61,194 bases of DNA from Peribacillus frigoritolerans (GTDB lineage: Bacteria; Bacillota; Bacilli; Bacillales; DSM-1321): contig NZ_JAUUTW010000031.1 in assembly GCF_030676415.1 (NCBI RefSeq), positions 1 through 61,194 of the forward strand, given 5' to 3'. The position numbers were made by a program, and so were the translations under genes. Below the pieces are notes generated by a model, which worked only from the letters and a program-made list of their open reading frames with translations, searched no databases and had not been told where the DNA came from. How positions within the stretch are numbered: the first letter of the stretch is position 1; the number at the start of each line of letters is the position of its first letter. Below are positions 61,134 to 61,194 of this stretch, piece after piece.

Positions 61134-61194
61134 TTATTCCTTGTTCAACTTATAAACCAAATATCCTTTCGGATTTAGCTTGTCAAGGGCGTAC
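61134..61194 (-). CDS. C-terminal end of a gene running off the window
   Basis: The minus strand ends ALDKLNPKGYLVYKLNKE and a stop at 61134-61136. The frame is open to the window edge. Too short to name. Confidence 0.35.
   Translation of the reverse strand, partial: YALDKLNPKGYLVYKLNKE

Overview
The window is AT-rich, uses strong AGGAGG-type ribosome binding sites with many TTG and GTG starts, and carries Bacillaceae families: an orphan GerAB germination permease, small spore-type proteins, an MntR-type operator, cre-like boxes and a secreted NucA/NucB-type nuclease. I infer a chromosomal stretch of an endospore-forming Bacillaceae member (Peribacillus/Neobacillus-like). The genus is an inference from gene style, not from a marker gene.

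This is an accessory region: intact one- or two-gene operons sit among decayed genes and pieces of mobile elements. Region by region: 1-4.7 kb has broken LuxR, mntB-like and TetR genes around an intact SDR, a DoxX protein and an exported protein. 4.7-8.3 kb has a two-LysM, two-NlpC/P60 wall hydrolase whose first NlpC domain has lost its catalytic residues, plus two small genes. 8.3-12.1 kb has a histidine kinase/response regulator pair beside a POT peptide transporter. 13-15.5 kb has a secreted M14 peptidase. 15.8-20 kb has an M20 amidohydrolase and MFS transporter operon with a divergent regulator, forming a likely catabolic unit. 20-25.7 kb has a truncated brnQ, IS110-type debris, an SDR and several very small proteins. 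25.7-31 kb has a cupredoxin, a GSDH-like protein, a GNAT and a beta-lactamase-fold hydrolase. 31-36 kb has gerAB, chrA behind a broken padR, and a DinB protein. 36.5-40 kb has the NucA/NucB-domain protein, a 42-aa peptide gene and a phosphoesterase. 40-48.7 kb has methyltransferases, DUF3995, VOC, EamA, a LamG-phosphoesterase and a GNAT among recombinase fragments.

The most notable unit is at 48.8-55.4 kb: four overlapping genes encoding three different tyrosine-recombinase-like proteins (one a 937-aa protein with five tandem helix-turn-helix modules) and a coiled-coil DNA-binding partner, preceded by direct repeats. It resembles Tn554 and other recombinase-trio transposition modules but is larger and has no visible cargo. 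After it come a broken IS110 element with a candidate bridge-RNA region, an alpha/beta hydrolase, a PepSY membrane protein plus YtkA-like lipoprotein, a group II intron 5' fragment sitting directly behind a terminator, a cupin and a YesK-like pseudogene.

A dispersed intergenic repeat family, with hairpin cores such as CTAAC-GGGTGC-GTTAG and GCTGCC-TTTAA-GGCAGC, recurs about a dozen times and often supplies the terminators between genes.
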